Origin: Mariniflexile sp. TRM1-10
GTDB taxonomy: Bacteria; Bacteroidota; Bacteroidia; Flavobacteriales; Flavobacteriaceae
Reading direction: 5' to 3'
DNA: 64,000 nucleotides
Assembly: GCF_003425985.1 (NCBI RefSeq)
Contig: NZ_CP022985.1
Span: forward strand, 2,455,501 to 2,519,500
The notes beneath the pieces are model-generated. The model was given only the letters and a program-made list of their open reading frames with translations, searched no databases and had not been told where the DNA came from. Made by a program: the position numbers and the translations under genes. This document shows, piece after piece, positions 18,013 through 27,919 of this stretch (positions are counted from its first letter, which is position 1; the number at the start of each line of letters is the position of its first letter).

Positions 18013-18594
18013 ATGGAAAGGAATAATTTATATCCTATTTTTTTAAAGCTGAACAGTCTTAATGTGCTTATTGTTGGTGGAGGTCATGTAGCTGAAGAAA
18101 AATTAACCTTTTTGTTAAAGTCCAGTCCAGATGCTAAAGTAACTATGGTGTCGCCTATGTTTAGAGAAGGTACTGTAGAGCTAGCAAAAAAAGGCGATGT
18201 TAAGTTGATAAAAAGACGCTATAGTAAACGCTATTTAAAAGGAAAGCACATCGTTATAGCAACAACCAATGTGCCTAGTGTGAATGTAAAAGTGCATAAG
18301 CATTGCCGTAAGCGTAGTATTTTAGTAAATGTTGCCGATAACCCACCATATTGTGATTTTTATATGGGTGGTATTGTAACAAAAGGGAATGTGAAAGTAG
18401 CGATTTCAACCAATGGAAAATCGCCAACAACTGCCAAACGTTTGCGTCAGTTTTTTGAAGATGTCATTCCAGAAAATGTAGACGATTTGGTTAAAAATTT
18501 AAATGAATATAGAAAAACAATAAAAGGTGATTTTGAACAAAAGGTGGAAACACTTAATGAATTTACCAAAGGATTAATTGAGAAAAAAGAGTAA
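18013..18594 (+). CDS. Precorrin-2 dehydrogenase / sirohydrochlorin ferrochelatase (Met8/CysG N-domain)
   Basis: 193 residues. NVLIVGGGHVAEEKLTFLL is the NAD-binding motif; NVADNPPYCDFYMGGIV and VAISTNGKSPTTAKRLRQ are signatures of the Met8p/CysG N-terminal unit. It oxidises precorrin-2 and probably inserts iron to give siroheme. It has the normal length for a stand-alone form and sits 14 bases after cobA. Confidence 0.93.
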   Translation: MERNNLYPIFLKLNSLNVLIVGGGHVAEEKLTFLLKSSPDAKVTMVSPMFREGTVELAKKGDVKLIKRRYSKRYLKGKHIVIATTNVPSVNVKVHKHCRKRSILVNVADNPPYCDFYMGGIVTKGNVKVAISTNGKSPTTAKRLRQFFEDVIPENVDDLVKNLNEYRKTIKGDFEQKVETLNEFTKGLIEKKE

Positions 18595-18607
18595 AAAGAG
18601 TTGTAAA

Positions 18608-19660
18608 ATGATTAAAACAGATATACTTATAATAGGTGCTGGACCAACAGGATTGTTCACGGTTTTTGAAGCAGGATTGTTAAAACTTAAATGCCATTTA
18701 ATTGATGCATTACCACAACCAGGCGGACAATGTTCAGAAATTTATCCTAAAAAACCTATTTACGATATACCAGGATTTCCTGAAATACTAGCGGGCGATT
18801 TAACTAGAAACTTGTTAGAACAAGGAAAACAATTTGAACCAGGATTTACCTTAGGAGAGCGTGCGGAAACTATTGACAAATTAGAAGACGGTACTTTTAT
18901 TGTAACGACCAATAAAGGCACCAAACATCATGCGCCTGTGATAGCTATTGCTGGTGGATTGGGCTCTTTTGAACCAAGAAAACCAGGATTGGACAACCTA
19001 GATATTTATGAAGATAATGGTTTGGAATACTTCATTAAAGACCCAGAAGTATATAGAGATAAACGAGTAGTGATTTCTGGTGGAGGAGACTCTGCTTTAG
19101 ATTGGAGTATCTTTTTGGCCGATGTCGCTTCGGAAGTAACCTTAATTCACAGAAGAAACGAATTTAGAGGTGCTTTGGATTCTGTTGAAAAAGTAGGTGA
19201 ATTAAAAGATTTAGGAAAAATAAATTTAATAACACCTGCCGAAGTTACAGAACTACATGGCAATGGCAAAATTGAAGCACTAACCGTTAACAAAGATGGT
19301 GAAGATTTCCAATTAGAAACCGACCATTTCATTCCATTATTTGGATTATCTCCAAAATTAGGCCCTATTGCCGACTGGGGATTGGAAATTGAAAAAAACG
19401 CCATAAAAGTTGATAACTCATTAAATTATCAAACCAACATACCGGGTATTTTTGCCATAGGAGACGTTAATACCTACCCGGAAAAATTAAAACTAATTCT
19501 TTGTGGATTCCATGAGGCAACTTTAATGTGTCAAGCAGCATACAGAATTATCAATCCAGGTAAAAAGTATGTATTGAAATATACAACGGTGAGTGGTATT
19601 GATGGTTTTGACGGTACTCGAAAAGAAGCACCTAAAGCCGTAGTGCAATCTATTCAGTAA
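18608..19660 (+). CDS. NAD(P)/FAD oxidoreductase, thioredoxin reductase-like ferredoxin-NADP reductase
   Basis: 350 residues from the ATG at 18608; a TTG at 18578 would overlap the previous gene and add a Lys/Ser-rich tail. FAD motif IIGAGPTGLFTVFEAG, PGGQCSEIYPKKPIYDIPGF, and NADP motif VVISGGGDSALDWS. There is no redox-active CxxC, so it resembles YumC-type ferredoxin-NADP reductase rather than thioredoxin reductase. Its place in the cys run suggests that it feeds electrons to sulfite reductase through ferredoxin. Confidence 0.88.
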   Translation: MIKTDILIIGAGPTGLFTVFEAGLLKLKCHLIDALPQPGGQCSEIYPKKPIYDIPGFPEILAGDLTRNLLEQGKQFEPGFTLGERAETIDKLEDGTFIVTTNKGTKHHAPVIAIAGGLGSFEPRKPGLDNLDIYEDNGLEYFIKDPEVYRDKRVVISGGGDSALDWSIFLADVASEVTLIHRRNEFRGALDSVEKVGELKDLGKINLITPAEVTELHGNGKIEALTVNKDGEDFQLETDHFIPLFGLSPKLGPIADWGLEIEKNAIKVDNSLNYQTNIPGIFAIGDVNTYPEKLKLILCGFHEATLMCQAAYRIINPGKKYVLKYTTVSGIDGFDGTRKEAPKAVVQSIQ

Positions 19661-19730
19661 AAAAGCCTTTTATTGTTGTAAATTTCAACATGGAAGAACG
19701 ACAACCAATAGACAATTAAAAGTATTTGAT

Positions 19731-20501
19731 ATGGATCCATGCCAAGAACTAAATGATAAACTGATTCAAAAGAAATATAATGTTCGTTTAAAAGATGTTG
19801 TAAAAACATTTACAAAACGATTGTTTTATTATGTATTTGATGAACATGAAAACGAGCTTCAATCTTTAAAGAAAACCTTTTTAGAGATATCCAATAATTT
19901 GGATATAAATGATGGTGAAACCATCTGGAAAGAATTTCAGGGCAAGTTTCAAGGCATTCGGGCTAAACTGGATTTAGATGCTATTGCTGTGGTTAATTTT
20001 GACCCTGCTACCAAAAGTTTAGAAGAGGTTTATTTGGCATGCCCAGGATTTTATGCTATTTCTATTTATCGTTTAAGTCACGAGTTGTATGTGCAGAATG
20101 TGCCAATTATCCCTAGAATGATGAGTGAATATGTGCATGGTATTACAGGTATCGATATTCATCCAGGAGCTACCATTGGCGATTCATTTTTTGTGGATCA
20201 TGGAACAGGAATTGTTATTGGTGAAACCTCTGTTATAAAAAATAATGTAAAAATTTTCCAAGGCGTTACTTTGGGAGGTATTCAGGTCAAAAAAAGCCTA
20301 GAATCTACCAAACGTCACCCGACTATTGAAGATAATGTGACTATTTATGCCAATGCGACCATTTTAGGTGGTGATATCGTCATAGGGACGAATAGTACCA
20401 TTGGAGCCAATGTTTGGATTACCCAATCGGTTCCAGAAAACTCATTGGTTACGTATCAAACGGAAATTAAAATTAGGCCAAAGAAAAATGGAATACGCTA
20501 G
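19731..20501 (+). CDS. cysE: Serine O-acetyltransferase
   Basis: 256 residues. A helical N-terminal half is followed by a left-handed hexapeptide-repeat domain with GIDIHPGATIGDSFFVDHGTG, VIGETSVI and KRHPTIEDNVTIYANATILGG. It makes O-acetylserine from serine and acetyl-CoA. It overlaps the cysM start by 14 bases, indicating translational coupling of the two cysteine steps. Confidence 0.95.
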   Translation: MDPCQELNDKLIQKKYNVRLKDVVKTFTKRLFYYVFDEHENELQSLKKTFLEISNNLDINDGETIWKEFQGKFQGIRAKLDLDAIAVVNFDPATKSLEEVYLACPGFYAISIYRLSHELYVQNVPIIPRMMSEYVHGITGIDIHPGATIGDSFFVDHGTGIVIGETSVIKNNVKIFQGVTLGGIQVKKSLESTKRHPTIEDNVTIYANATILGGDIVIGTNSTIGANVWITQSVPENSLVTYQTEIKIRPKKNGIR

Positions 20502-21375
20502 TATTACAGACCAAATAGGCAATACACCTTTGGTTGAAGCAAGTCATATCATTCAAAATAAAAAGGTAAAGCTATTATTAAAACTTGAAGGCGATAACCC
20601 AGGTGGGAGTGTTAAAGATCGTGCGGCTTTTAATATGATATCTGAAGCTTTAAAGCGTGGAGACATTAACCAAGGAGGAACTTTAGTTGAAGCAACAAGT
20701 GGCAATACAGGCATCGCATTGGCATTTATAGCAAAATTATTAGGTTTGAATATGGTCTTGGTGATGCCCGAAAACTCAACTGAAGAGCGTGTTAAAACCA
20801 TGCGAGCGTATGGCGCTGAGGTTATTTTAACACCTGCTGATATTGGTATTGAAGGTTCTAGAGATGTTGCTTTTCAACTACGGGATGAGAAAGGCTATTT
20901 TCTTTTAAATCAGTTTGAAAATGACGACAACTGGAAAGCACATTATAAAGCCACTGGTCCAGAAATTTGGAGAGATACACAAGGTGAAGTCACTCATTTT
21001 GTGTCGGCAATGGGAACCACGGGAACTATTATGGGCGTTTCAACCTATTTAAAAGAGAAAAATAAAAACATTACTATAGTTGGGGCACAACCTGATGATG
21101 GTTCTAAAATTCCTGGTATAAGAAAATGGTCGCCAGAATATGTGCCTAAATTTTTTGATAGATCGAAAGTAGATATCGTTATTGAAGTAACGGAAGATGA
21201 AGCAAAAACCATGACCCAACGGTTAGCAAAAGAAGAAGGCATTTTTGCAGGTATGAGTAGTGGTGGTGCCGTTTTTACAGCTTTAAAATTAGCAGAAACT
21301 TTAGAGAGCGGCGTTATTGTTGCCATTATTTGCGATAGAGGCGACAGGTATTTGTCATCACCATTATTTGAATAA
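20488..21375 (+). CDS. cysM: Cysteine synthase (O-acetylserine sulfhydrylase B type)
   Basis: 295 residues from the ATG at 20488. A longer frame from 20401 would run inside cysE and is rejected. The PLP lysine is in NPGGSVKDRAA, the phosphate-binding loop is TSGNTGIALA, and GMSSGGAV lies near the end. Arg and Lys in the KDR context and the compact length favour CysM over CysK. It joins sulfide to O-acetylserine to give cysteine, the last step of the run. Confidence 0.93.
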   Translation: MEYASITDQIGNTPLVEASHIIQNKKVKLLLKLEGDNPGGSVKDRAAFNMISEALKRGDINQGGTLVEATSGNTGIALAFIAKLLGLNMVLVMPENSTEERVKTMRAYGAEVILTPADIGIEGSRDVAFQLRDEKGYFLLNQFENDDNWKAHYKATGPEIWRDTQGEVTHFVSAMGTTGTIMGVSTYLKEKNKNITIVGAQPDDGSKIPGIRKWSPEYVPKFFDRSKVDIVIEVTEDEAKTMTQRLAKEEGIFAGMSSGGAVFTALKLAETLESGVIVAIICDRGDRYLSSPLFE

Positions 21376-21488
21376 AATCAGCCGATTTTCATCAAATTAG
21401 TGTAAAATCGCCAATAGAAAGAAGTTTGCGTAAGCACGCACTAATAAAAACAATTAATATTAACTTATGAATTTAAAAAAATGTGTGG

Positions 21489-21496
21489 TACTTTTG
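21489..21496 (+). promoter_or_regulatory. -7 element before the metH riboswitch
   Basis: TACTTTTG matches TAnnTTTG exactly and lies 28 bases before the riboswitch P1 stem. No clear TTTG is present 18-21 bases upstream. Confidence 0.45.
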
Positions 21497-21524
21497 CCCA
21501 CTAGTTCATAAACGTATTAACAGT

Positions 21525-21670
21525 GTTATCAAGAAAGGTAGAGGGAATAGACCCGTTGAAGCCTTGGCAACCCTTTACTTGTCCTGATGGTGGCTATCAG
21601 GATCCTAAAGAAGGTGCTACGTTCTACTGCTTGTCCTGAATTTATTTCAGGAACTATTCAGAAAGATAAC
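21525..21670 (+). promoter_or_regulatory. SAM-I (S-box) riboswitch for metH
   Basis: P1 pairs GTTATC (21525-21530) with GATAAC (21665-21670). It holds AAGGTAGAGGGAATAGACCC, GTTGAAGCCTTGGCAACC, a long P3 arm (GTCCTGATGG..CTATCAGGA) and AAGGTGCTACGTTCTACT. The P4 arm is TGTCCTGAATTTATTTCAGGA-like. The first gene begins 53 bases after P1. No terminator hairpin was seen. Confidence 0.95.
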
Positions 21671-21723
21671 GGAAAGTGTTTCTTTTACTTTTCTTGATGA
21701 CATTCAGATATAAAAAAATCAAT

Positions 21724-22737
21724 ATGTCAAACATAAAACAAGCTTTACAAGACCGTATTTTAGTGCTCGATGGTGCTATGGGAACGATGCTTCAACAATA
21801 TAAATTTACTGAAGAAGATTTTAGAGGCGAACGCTTTAAAGACTATCCAACACCATTACAAGGCAATAATGATTTGTTGTCTCTTACACAACCAGAGGCT
21901 ATTAAAACGATTCATGCTAAATATTTTGAAGCAGGTGCGGATATTGTAGAAACCAATACATTTTCGGGAACAACGATTGCTATGGCAGATTATCAAATGG
22001 AAGATTTGGTATATGAGCTTAATTACCAATCGGCTAAAATAGCAAAAGAGGTTGCAGATGAATTTACCAAAAAAGAACCTCATAAACCACGTTTTGTGGC
22101 AGGTTCTATTGGGCCAACAAACCGTACAGCTAGTATGTCACCTGATGTAAACGATCCTGGTTACAGAGCGGTCACTTTTGATGAGTTGCGTATTGCATAT
22201 AAACAACAAGTGGAAGCTTTGTTAGATGGTGGAGTCGATTTATTGTTGGTTGAAACCGTGTTTGATACGTTGAACGCCAAAGCAGCATTATTTGCGATAG
22301 AAGAAGTTAAGGAAGAACGCCATATTGATGTGCCTATTATGCTAAGTGGTACGATTACCGATGCGTCTGGTAGAACATTGTCGGGACAGACTGCCGAGGC
22401 ATTTTTAATCTCGGTGTCGCATATTCCACTATTATCTATTGGGTTTAATTGTGCTTTAGGAGCTAATTTGTTACAGCCCCATTTAGAAGCCATAGCCAAT
22501 AAAACAGACTTTGCTATTTCTGCACATCCCAATGCTGGTTTGCCAAATGCTTTTGGTGAATACGATGAATCTCCAGAAGAAATGGGAGAACAAATAGAAG
22601 AGTATTTAAAAAAGAATTTAATAAATATCATTGGCGGTTGTTGTGGTACAACGCCAGAGCATATAAGAACTATTGCAAACTTAGCTGCAAAGTATAAACC
22701 TCGCCGTCATGCCGAACTTGTTTCAGCATCACACTAA
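21724..22737 (+). CDS. metH: Methionine synthase N-terminal part (homocysteine S-methyltransferase)
   Basis: 337 residues from the ATG at 21724 (a TTG at 21676 lies in the leader and is rejected). It has LDGAMGTMLQQYKFTEEDFRGERF at the start and zinc ligands Cys in GFNCALG and the GGCCGT pair near 320. It transfers the methyl group from cobalamin to homocysteine. Bacteroidota split MetH after this domain; the rest follows 6 bases later. The last 11 residues (RRHAELVSASH) are encoded by a GTCATGCCGAACTTGTTTC-type dispersed repeat rather than by the family. Confidence 0.95.
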   Translation: MSNIKQALQDRILVLDGAMGTMLQQYKFTEEDFRGERFKDYPTPLQGNNDLLSLTQPEAIKTIHAKYFEAGADIVETNTFSGTTIAMADYQMEDLVYELNYQSAKIAKEVADEFTKKEPHKPRFVAGSIGPTNRTASMSPDVNDPGYRAVTFDELRIAYKQQVEALLDGGVDLLLVETVFDTLNAKAALFAIEEVKEERHIDVPIMLSGTITDASGRTLSGQTAEAFLISVSHIPLLSIGFNCALGANLLQPHLEAIANKTDFAISAHPNAGLPNAFGEYDESPEEMGEQIEEYLKKNLINIIGGCCGTTPEHIRTIANLAAKYKPRRHAELVSASH

Positions 22738-22743
22738 ATAAAG

Positions 22744-25419
22744 ATGGAAATAAAACAAACAAAATATATGAAATTGTCGGGTTTGGAACCTTTGGTTTTA
22801 AACGAAAACAGCAATTTCATAAACGTTGGTGAGCGTACTAATGTAGCTGGTTCCAGAAAGTTTTTAAGACTTATTAAAGACGAACAATTTGATGAAGCCT
22901 TAGATATTGCACGTCATCAAGTAGACGGAGGTGCACAAATTATCGATATTAATATGGATGACGGACTTATAGACGGTAAAGAGTCTATGGTACGTTTTCT
23001 AAATCTAATTGCTGCCGAACCCGATATTTCCAGAGTGCCTATTATGATAGATAGCTCTAAATGGGAAATCATTGAAGCCGGTTTGCAAGTCGTACAAGGT
23101 AAATGTGTTGTGAATTCTATTTCCTTAAAGGAAGGCGAAGACAAATTTATTTGGGAAGCCAAACAGATAAAACGTTACGGTGCTGCCGTTGTAGTTATGG
23201 CGTTTGATGAGGTTGGACAAGCCGATAATTACGAACGTCGATTAGAAATATGTAAACGTTCATATGATATCTTAGTTAATAAAGTAGGCTTTCCTTCCGA
23301 AGATATTATTTTCGATTTAAACATATTTCCTGTAGCAACAGGAATGGATGAACACCGTAGAAATGCCATCGATTTTATTGAAGCCACACGTTGGGTACGT
23401 CAAAATTTACCAAATGTAAGCGTCAGTGGTGGTGTGAGTAACGTGTCGTTTTCGTTTAGAGGAAATGATGGAGTTCGTGAAGCGATGCACTCAGTGTTTT
23501 TATATTATGCCATTCAAGCGGGTATGAATATGGGTATTGTAAACCCGTCGCTTTTAGAGGTGTACGATGATATTCCAAAAGATTTATTGGAGCATGTTGA
23601 AGATGTTATTTTAGACAGACGTGACGATGCTACAGAACGTTTATTGGACTTTGCGGAAACCGTAAAAGGTTCTAAAGTAGAAAAAGGAGTTGATTTATCT
23701 TGGCGAGAAAATTCGATTCAAGACAGAATCACTCATGCATTAGTGAAAGGTATTGATGCGTTTATCATTGAAGATGTAGAAGCTGCTAGATTGCAAGCCG
23801 AAAAACCTATAGATGTTATTGAAGGTCATTTGATGATTGGAATGAACGTGGTAGGCGATTTGTTTGGAGCAGGAAAAATGTTCTTGCCACAGGTTGTAAA
23901 ATCGGCACGTGTAATGAAAAAAGCCGTTGGTTATTTAAATCCGTTTATTGAAGCCGAAAAAGGTGAGTTTCAACAAGCTATTGGTAAGGTGTTGATGGCA
24001 ACAGTAAAAGGCGATGTACATGATATTGGTAAAAATATTGTAAGTGTTGTTTTAGCATGTAACAATTACGAAATAGTCGATTTAGGGGTTATGGTACCAC
24101 CTGAAAAAATTATATCTGAGGCAAAAGCACATAATGTAGACGTTATTGGATTATCTGGACTAATCACGCCATCTCTTGATGAAATGGTGTATTTGGCAAA
24201 AGAAATGGAACGTCAAAATTTCAGTTTGCCTTTGCTTATTGGAGGAGCAACCACATCAAAAGCACATACAGCTGTAAAGATTGACCCGCAGTATAAAAAT
24301 GCAGTGGTTCATGTGAACGACGCATCTAGAGCTGTAACCGTTGTGGGTGATTTACTGAATAAAAAAACAGCCAATGCGTATGTCGCAAACTTGAAAAAGG
24401 ATTATGATGAATTTCGTACCAAGTTTTTAAAACGAGGAAAAGAGAAATCATATATTTCAATAAATGAAGCCCGAAAAAGAAAGTTTAAAATTGATTGGCA
24501 AACATCAGAAATTGTAAAGCCAAACGAATTGGGTATTCAGGTTCTAAAGCAATTAAGCCTAAAAGAATTGGAGCCTTATATAGACTGGAGTCCGTTTTTT
24601 AGAAGTTGGGATTTGCATGGCAAGTTTCCAGATATTTTAACAGACAATGTTGTTGGCGAACAAGCTACCATTATGTATAATGAAGCGCAAGCCATGATAA
24701 AAGAAATTATCGCGAAACAATCATTAAAGCCTAGAGCAGTTTTTGGCTTGTTTGAAGCAAATACTATCAATCATGACGATATTTCCGTTCAGAAAAAAGG
24801 AAAGGAAATAGCTGTTTTTAGAACCTTGCGTCAGCAATTAAGTAAAAGAGAAGGGATTCCAAACATTGCTTTAGCCGATTTTATTGCGCCAAAAGACACG
24901 GGGAAAACCGATTATATGGGGGCATTTTGTGTGGCTATTTTTGGTGCACAGGAGCTAGCCGATAGTTATAGAGCCAAAGAAGACGATTATAATGCGATTA
25001 TGGCGCAAGCCATTGCCGATAGGTTTGCAGAAGCTTTAGCCGAATATTTACACAAACAAGTACGAACTAAACACTGGGGGTATGATGCTAATGAAATGCT
25101 TTCAAATGATGATTTGATTAAAGAAAGCTACAAAGGGATTCGTCCAGCACCAGGGTATCCAGCATGTCCAGACCATTTAGAAAAGGAAACGATTTGGAGT
25201 TTATTGGATGTTGAAAAAATTATTGGTGTCCAATTAACCGAAAGTTTAGCAATGTGGCCAGCCGCAGCGGTTTCGGGTTATTATTTTGGAAACCCGGAAG
25301 CAAAGTATTTTGGTTTAGGGAAAATAACAGATGATCAAGTAACAGATTATGCAGTACGTAAAGGCATCACAAAGGAAAAAGCTAGAAAATGGTTGCATCC
25401 TACTATTGCAGATGAATAA
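22744..25419 (+). CDS. metH: Methionine synthase C-terminal part (folate, cobalamin and activation domains)
   Basis: 891 residues. The pterin-binding domain ([16 protein letters not shown]) runs to about 290, the cap and cobalamin-binding domain with the [11 protein letters not shown] lower ligand His lies near 425, and the SAM-binding activation domain runs from about 590 with [12 protein letters not shown] near the end. It carries methyl groups from methyl-tetrahydrofolate to cobalamin and reactivates oxidised cofactor. With the preceding gene it forms a two-piece MetH under SAM-riboswitch control. Confidence 0.97.
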   Translation: MEIKQTKYMKLSGLEPLVLNENSNFINVGERTNVAGSRKFLRLIKDEQFDEALDIARHQVDGGAQIIDINMDDGLIDGKESMVRFLNLIAAEPDISRVPIMIDSSKWEIIEAGLQVVQGKCVVNSISLKEGEDKFIWEAKQIKRYGAAVVVMAFDEVGQADNYERRLEICKRSYDILVNKVGFPSEDIIFDLNIFPVATGMDEHRRNAIDFIEATRWVRQNLPNVSVSGGVSNVSFSFRGNDGVREAMHSVFLYYAIQAGMNMGIVNPSLLEVYDDIPKDLLEHVEDVILDRRDDATERLLDFAETVKGSKVEKGVDLSWRENSIQDRITHALVKGIDAFIIEDVEAARLQAEKPIDVIEGHLMIGMNVVGDLFGAGKMFLPQVVKSARVMKKAVGYLNPFIEAEKGEFQQAIGKVLMATVKGDVHDIGKNIVSVVLACNNYEIVDLGVMVPPEKIISEAKAHNVDVIGLSGLITPSLDEMVYLAKEMERQNFSLPLLIGGATTSKAHTAVKIDPQYKNAVVHVNDASRAVTVVGDLLNKKTANAYVANLKKDYDEFRTKFLKRGKEKSYISINEARKRKFKIDWQTSEIVKPNELGIQVLKQLSLKELEPYIDWSPFFRSWDLHGKFPDILTDNVVGEQATIMYNEAQAMIKEIIAKQSLKPRAVFGLFEANTINHDDISVQKKGKEIAVFRTLRQQLSKREGIPNIALADFIAPKDTGKTDYMGAFCVAIFGAQELADSYRAKEDDYNAIMAQAIADRFAEALAEYLHKQVRTKHWGYDANEMLSNDDLIKESYKGIRPAPGYPACPDHLEKETIWSLLDVEKIIGVQLTESLAMWPAAAVSGYYFGNPEAKYFGLGKITDDQVTDYAVRKGITKEKARKWLHPTIADE

Positions 25420-25487
25420 TAAGGCCCACTTAGCCTCCCCATTTCGACTGCGCTCAATGCAGGCTTGGGGAGGAACTGTTGCGGTTT

Positions 25488-25520
25488 AGACCTCACAGGT
25501 TTTAAAAACCTGTGAGGTCT
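25488..25520. terminator. Strong palindrome, probable terminator after metH
   Basis: AGACCTCACAGGTTT (25488-25502) / AAACCTGTGAGGTCT (25506-25520), a 15-bp stem with a 3-base loop; no T-run follows directly, but GGTAAAAAAAAA does. The GGTTTTAAA..CC centre is shared with the palindrome at 46504. It is preceded by a second dyad CCTCCCC..GGGGAGG (25434-25474). Confidence 0.6.
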
Positions 25521-25536
25521 GGTAAAAAAAAACGAT

Positions 25537-25788
25537 ATGAAAGATAAATTTATTGAACTAACATTGGGTAGTTATATTATTTCCCATGGCTATAATGCTA
25601 AGAATAAAGAAATGATGGAACCTATTCCTTCGGAAAACTTTGTAAAAAAATTAGTGCCTATTTCCAGGATAAAATCGGTTAGTGAGAAATATATTTTAAC
25701 AGATTATGTTGATGGTAGATGGATTTATTGGGAATATGAAGAAGACTATAATGAGTTAAAAAAAATATTAGTTTCACAGGAATGTTAG
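25537..25788 (+). CDS. Small hypothetical protein
   Basis: 83 residues, not recognised. It is soluble and mixed alpha/beta, with many aromatic and acidic residues near the end (DYVDGRWIYWEYEEDY). The ATG at 25537 is preceded by an A-rich stretch. Its stop overlaps the start of the MTHFR-like gene by 7 bases (ATGTTAG), so the two are translationally coupled and probably work together. Confidence 0.6.
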   Translation: MKDKFIELTLGSYIISHGYNAKNKEMMEPIPSENFVKKLVPISRIKSVSEKYILTDYVDGRWIYWEYEEDYNELKKILVSQEC

Positions 25789-26726
25789 AAAATAAAATTA
25801 ATAACAGAAAGTCTGGAGTTTTACTTTATGGATTAACTCCTCCGAAGCTAAATACAGAAGAGCATAAAATCAAAGCCATTGCCGATAAACAAATTGAACG
25901 TATCAGTGTATTAGAAATTGATGGTTTAGTGTTGTATGATATTCAAGATGAGTCTTCTAGAAATGACAAGCCAAGACCATTTCCTTTTATGGATACATTA
26001 AGCCCGGAAATTTACAATACAACTTACTTAAGAGAGTTAAACCTTCCCAAAATAATATATAAAAGTGTTGGCAAATATTCGGTAAATGAACTTAATGCAT
26101 GGATTAATGAATATGCTAAAAACATTGACTATTCTGTGTTTGTTGGAACACCATCAAACAGGCTTAAGTCCAATTTATCATTAAATGAAGCCTATCATAT
26201 TAATAAAAATTCGGTTAATTCAATTAGATTGGGAGGTGTTATAATTCCTGAGCGTCATTATAAAAAAAATGATGAGCATATTAGATTATTTAATAAAATA
26301 GATAAGGGATGTCATTTTTTTATTTCTCAGTGTGTTTACAACATTGATAATACTAAAAATTTTCTTTCAGATTATTATTATAGTTCTTTAGATAATAATA
26401 GAGAATTACATACAATTATATTTACATTAACGCCATGTGGTTCTTTAAAAACAATGGAGTTTATGGAATGGTTGGGAATTGATATCCCAAAATGGTTGAA
26501 AAACGATTTAAAACACTCAAAGGATATTCTTTTAAAATCGATTGAAATATGTAAAACTATTGCGGAAGAATTATTGAATTATTGTAAAGATAAGAATATA
26601 CCAATTGGATTTAATATAGAAAGTGTTTCAATACGAAAAGCAGAAATTGATGCTTCAATTGAGTTACTTAAAGAAGTTAAAGTGTTGATGAATAAATATC
26701 AATATTCTGCTATAGTATGTGAATAA
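25782..26726 (+). CDS. Divergent methylenetetrahydrofolate reductase-like protein
   Basis: 314 residues with the outline of the MTHFR barrel: LYGLTPPKL at the start, GGVIIPERH then KGCHFFISQCVYN in the middle, and PIGFNIESVSIRKAEI near the end. The Gln of ISQ matches the folate-binding Gln (Q183 in E. coli MetF). The catalytic Glu of the SFEFFPP motif is absent (YGLTPP), and the LRGD Asp region reads VFVGTPSN. It is more AT-rich than metF, which lies 200 bases downstream with all these residues. It is either a paralogue with another reaction or a regulator; the true function is unknown. Confidence 0.6.
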   Translation: MLENKINNRKSGVLLYGLTPPKLNTEEHKIKAIADKQIERISVLEIDGLVLYDIQDESSRNDKPRPFPFMDTLSPEIYNTTYLRELNLPKIIYKSVGKYSVNELNAWINEYAKNIDYSVFVGTPSNRLKSNLSLNEAYHINKNSVNSIRLGGVIIPERHYKKNDEHIRLFNKIDKGCHFFISQCVYNIDNTKNFLSDYYYSSLDNNRELHTIIFTLTPCGSLKTMEFMEWLGIDIPKWLKNDLKHSKDILLKSIEICKTIAEELLNYCKDKNIPIGFNIESVSIRKAEIDASIELLKEVKVLMNKYQYSAIVCE

Positions 26727-26781
26727 GAATATTATGTTTGTGTTAGGATTGCTCATATTATTATTTTAAAACGTGATGCTT

Positions 26782-26789
26782 TACATTTG
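26782..26789 (+). promoter_or_regulatory. -7 element for metF
   Basis: TACATTTG matches TAnnTTTG. A -33 element is not clear. It would give a leader of about 135 bases that contains the REP-like hairpin at 26900. Confidence 0.4.
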
Positions 26790-26899
26790 CAGTGGAAAGC
26801 CAATAACTAGTGGGAGTGGTAACGCCTAAAACTATTAAAAGTCGTAGGGATTTATTCGTGTATTTGTGGCGAATTAAAATAAGAATTAATATTAAAAAA

Positions 26900-26920
26900 G
26901 ATTCCTGCCTTCGCAGGAAA
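26900..26920. repeat. REP-like palindrome, copy 3, at the metF start
   Basis: GATTCCTGC-CTTC-GCAGGAAA, the family in reverse orientation. It ends 6 bases before the metF ATG, so in mRNA it would form a hairpin at the ribosome landing site. Confidence 0.75.
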
Positions 26921-26926
26921 TGGGAA

Positions 26927-27883
26927 ATGAAAGTAACAGATCACATAAAAAAAGCCAACGGAAAAACATTATTCTCTTTTGAAGTGGTACCGCCTCAAAA
27001 AGGCAAAAATATTCAGGATTTATATAATAATATTGATCCGTTAATGGAGTTTAATCCACCGTTTATTGATGTAACGACCTCTAGAGAAGAATATGTGTAT
27101 GTTGATAAGGGCAACGGACTTTTGGATAAACGTATTACGCGTTTACGTCCGGGAACCGTTGGTATTTGTGCTTCTATTATGCATAAATATAAGGTAGATG
27201 CTATTCCGCATTTGTTATGTGGTGGTTTTACTAAAGAGGAAACCGAATATGTTTTGGTAGATTGTCACTATTTAGGTATTGATAACGTGGTGGCATTGCG
27301 TGGTGATTCTAGGAAAGATGAACCTTATTTTGTTCCTACCAAAGGCGGAAATGCTTATGCAAGCGAATTGGTACAACAAATCACGAACTTAAACAATGGT
27401 AAATATTTGCACGATGAGATAGAGGTTGAACACAATTACGATTTTTGTATTGGTGTAGCTGGTTACCCAGAAAAGCACATGGAAGCACCTTCTTTTAATT
27501 CCGATTTAAAGCGTTTAAAAGAAAAGGTAGATGCTGGTGCCGATTATGTTGTGACACAAATGTTTTTTGATAATAAAAAGTATTTTGACTTTGTAGAAAG
27601 AGCTAGGGAAATTGGTATTACGGTGCCTATTATTCCAGGCATTAAGCCACTTGCTATTAAACGTCACTTACAAATTTTACCACAGGTTTTTAAAATAGAC
27701 TTACCCGAAGAGCTTATTGAAGCGGTTGAGGCTTGCAAAGACAATATTGCTGTAAGGCAAGTAGGTATTGAGTTTGCTATTCAGCAATCTAAAGAATTGA
27801 AAGCAGCAGGTGTGCCGTTTTTACATTATTACTCTATGGGTAAAAGCGATAATATAAAAGCGATTGCATCGGAGTTATTTTAA
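26927..27883 (+). CDS. metF: Methylenetetrahydrofolate reductase
   Basis: 318 residues from the ATG at 26927; the open frame upstream to 26810 runs through the leader and repeat and is not coding. It is a flavin TIM barrel with the catalytic Glu in LFSFEVVPPQ, Asp in VALRGDSR and Gln in YVVTQMFFDNKKY. It makes 5-methyltetrahydrofolate, the methyl donor for MetH. It is near the usual length (about 296 in E. coli). Confidence 0.95.
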   Translation: MKVTDHIKKANGKTLFSFEVVPPQKGKNIQDLYNNIDPLMEFNPPFIDVTTSREEYVYVDKGNGLLDKRITRLRPGTVGICASIMHKYKVDAIPHLLCGGFTKEETEYVLVDCHYLGIDNVVALRGDSRKDEPYFVPTKGGNAYASELVQQITNLNNGKYLHDEIEVEHNYDFCIGVAGYPEKHMEAPSFNSDLKRLKEKVDAGADYVVTQMFFDNKKYFDFVERAREIGITVPIIPGIKPLAIKRHLQILPQVFKIDLPEELIEAVEACKDNIAVRQVGIEFAIQQSKELKAAGVPFLHYYSMGKSDNIKAIASELF

Positions 27884-27919
27884 TTAATCTGTTACTTTTG
27901 CGTAACAGCAAATCTTTTA

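Noticed and set aside
22161..22631. 156-residue minus-strand frame inside metH
   Set aside because: Antisense shadow of a conserved domain; no motif or promoter.
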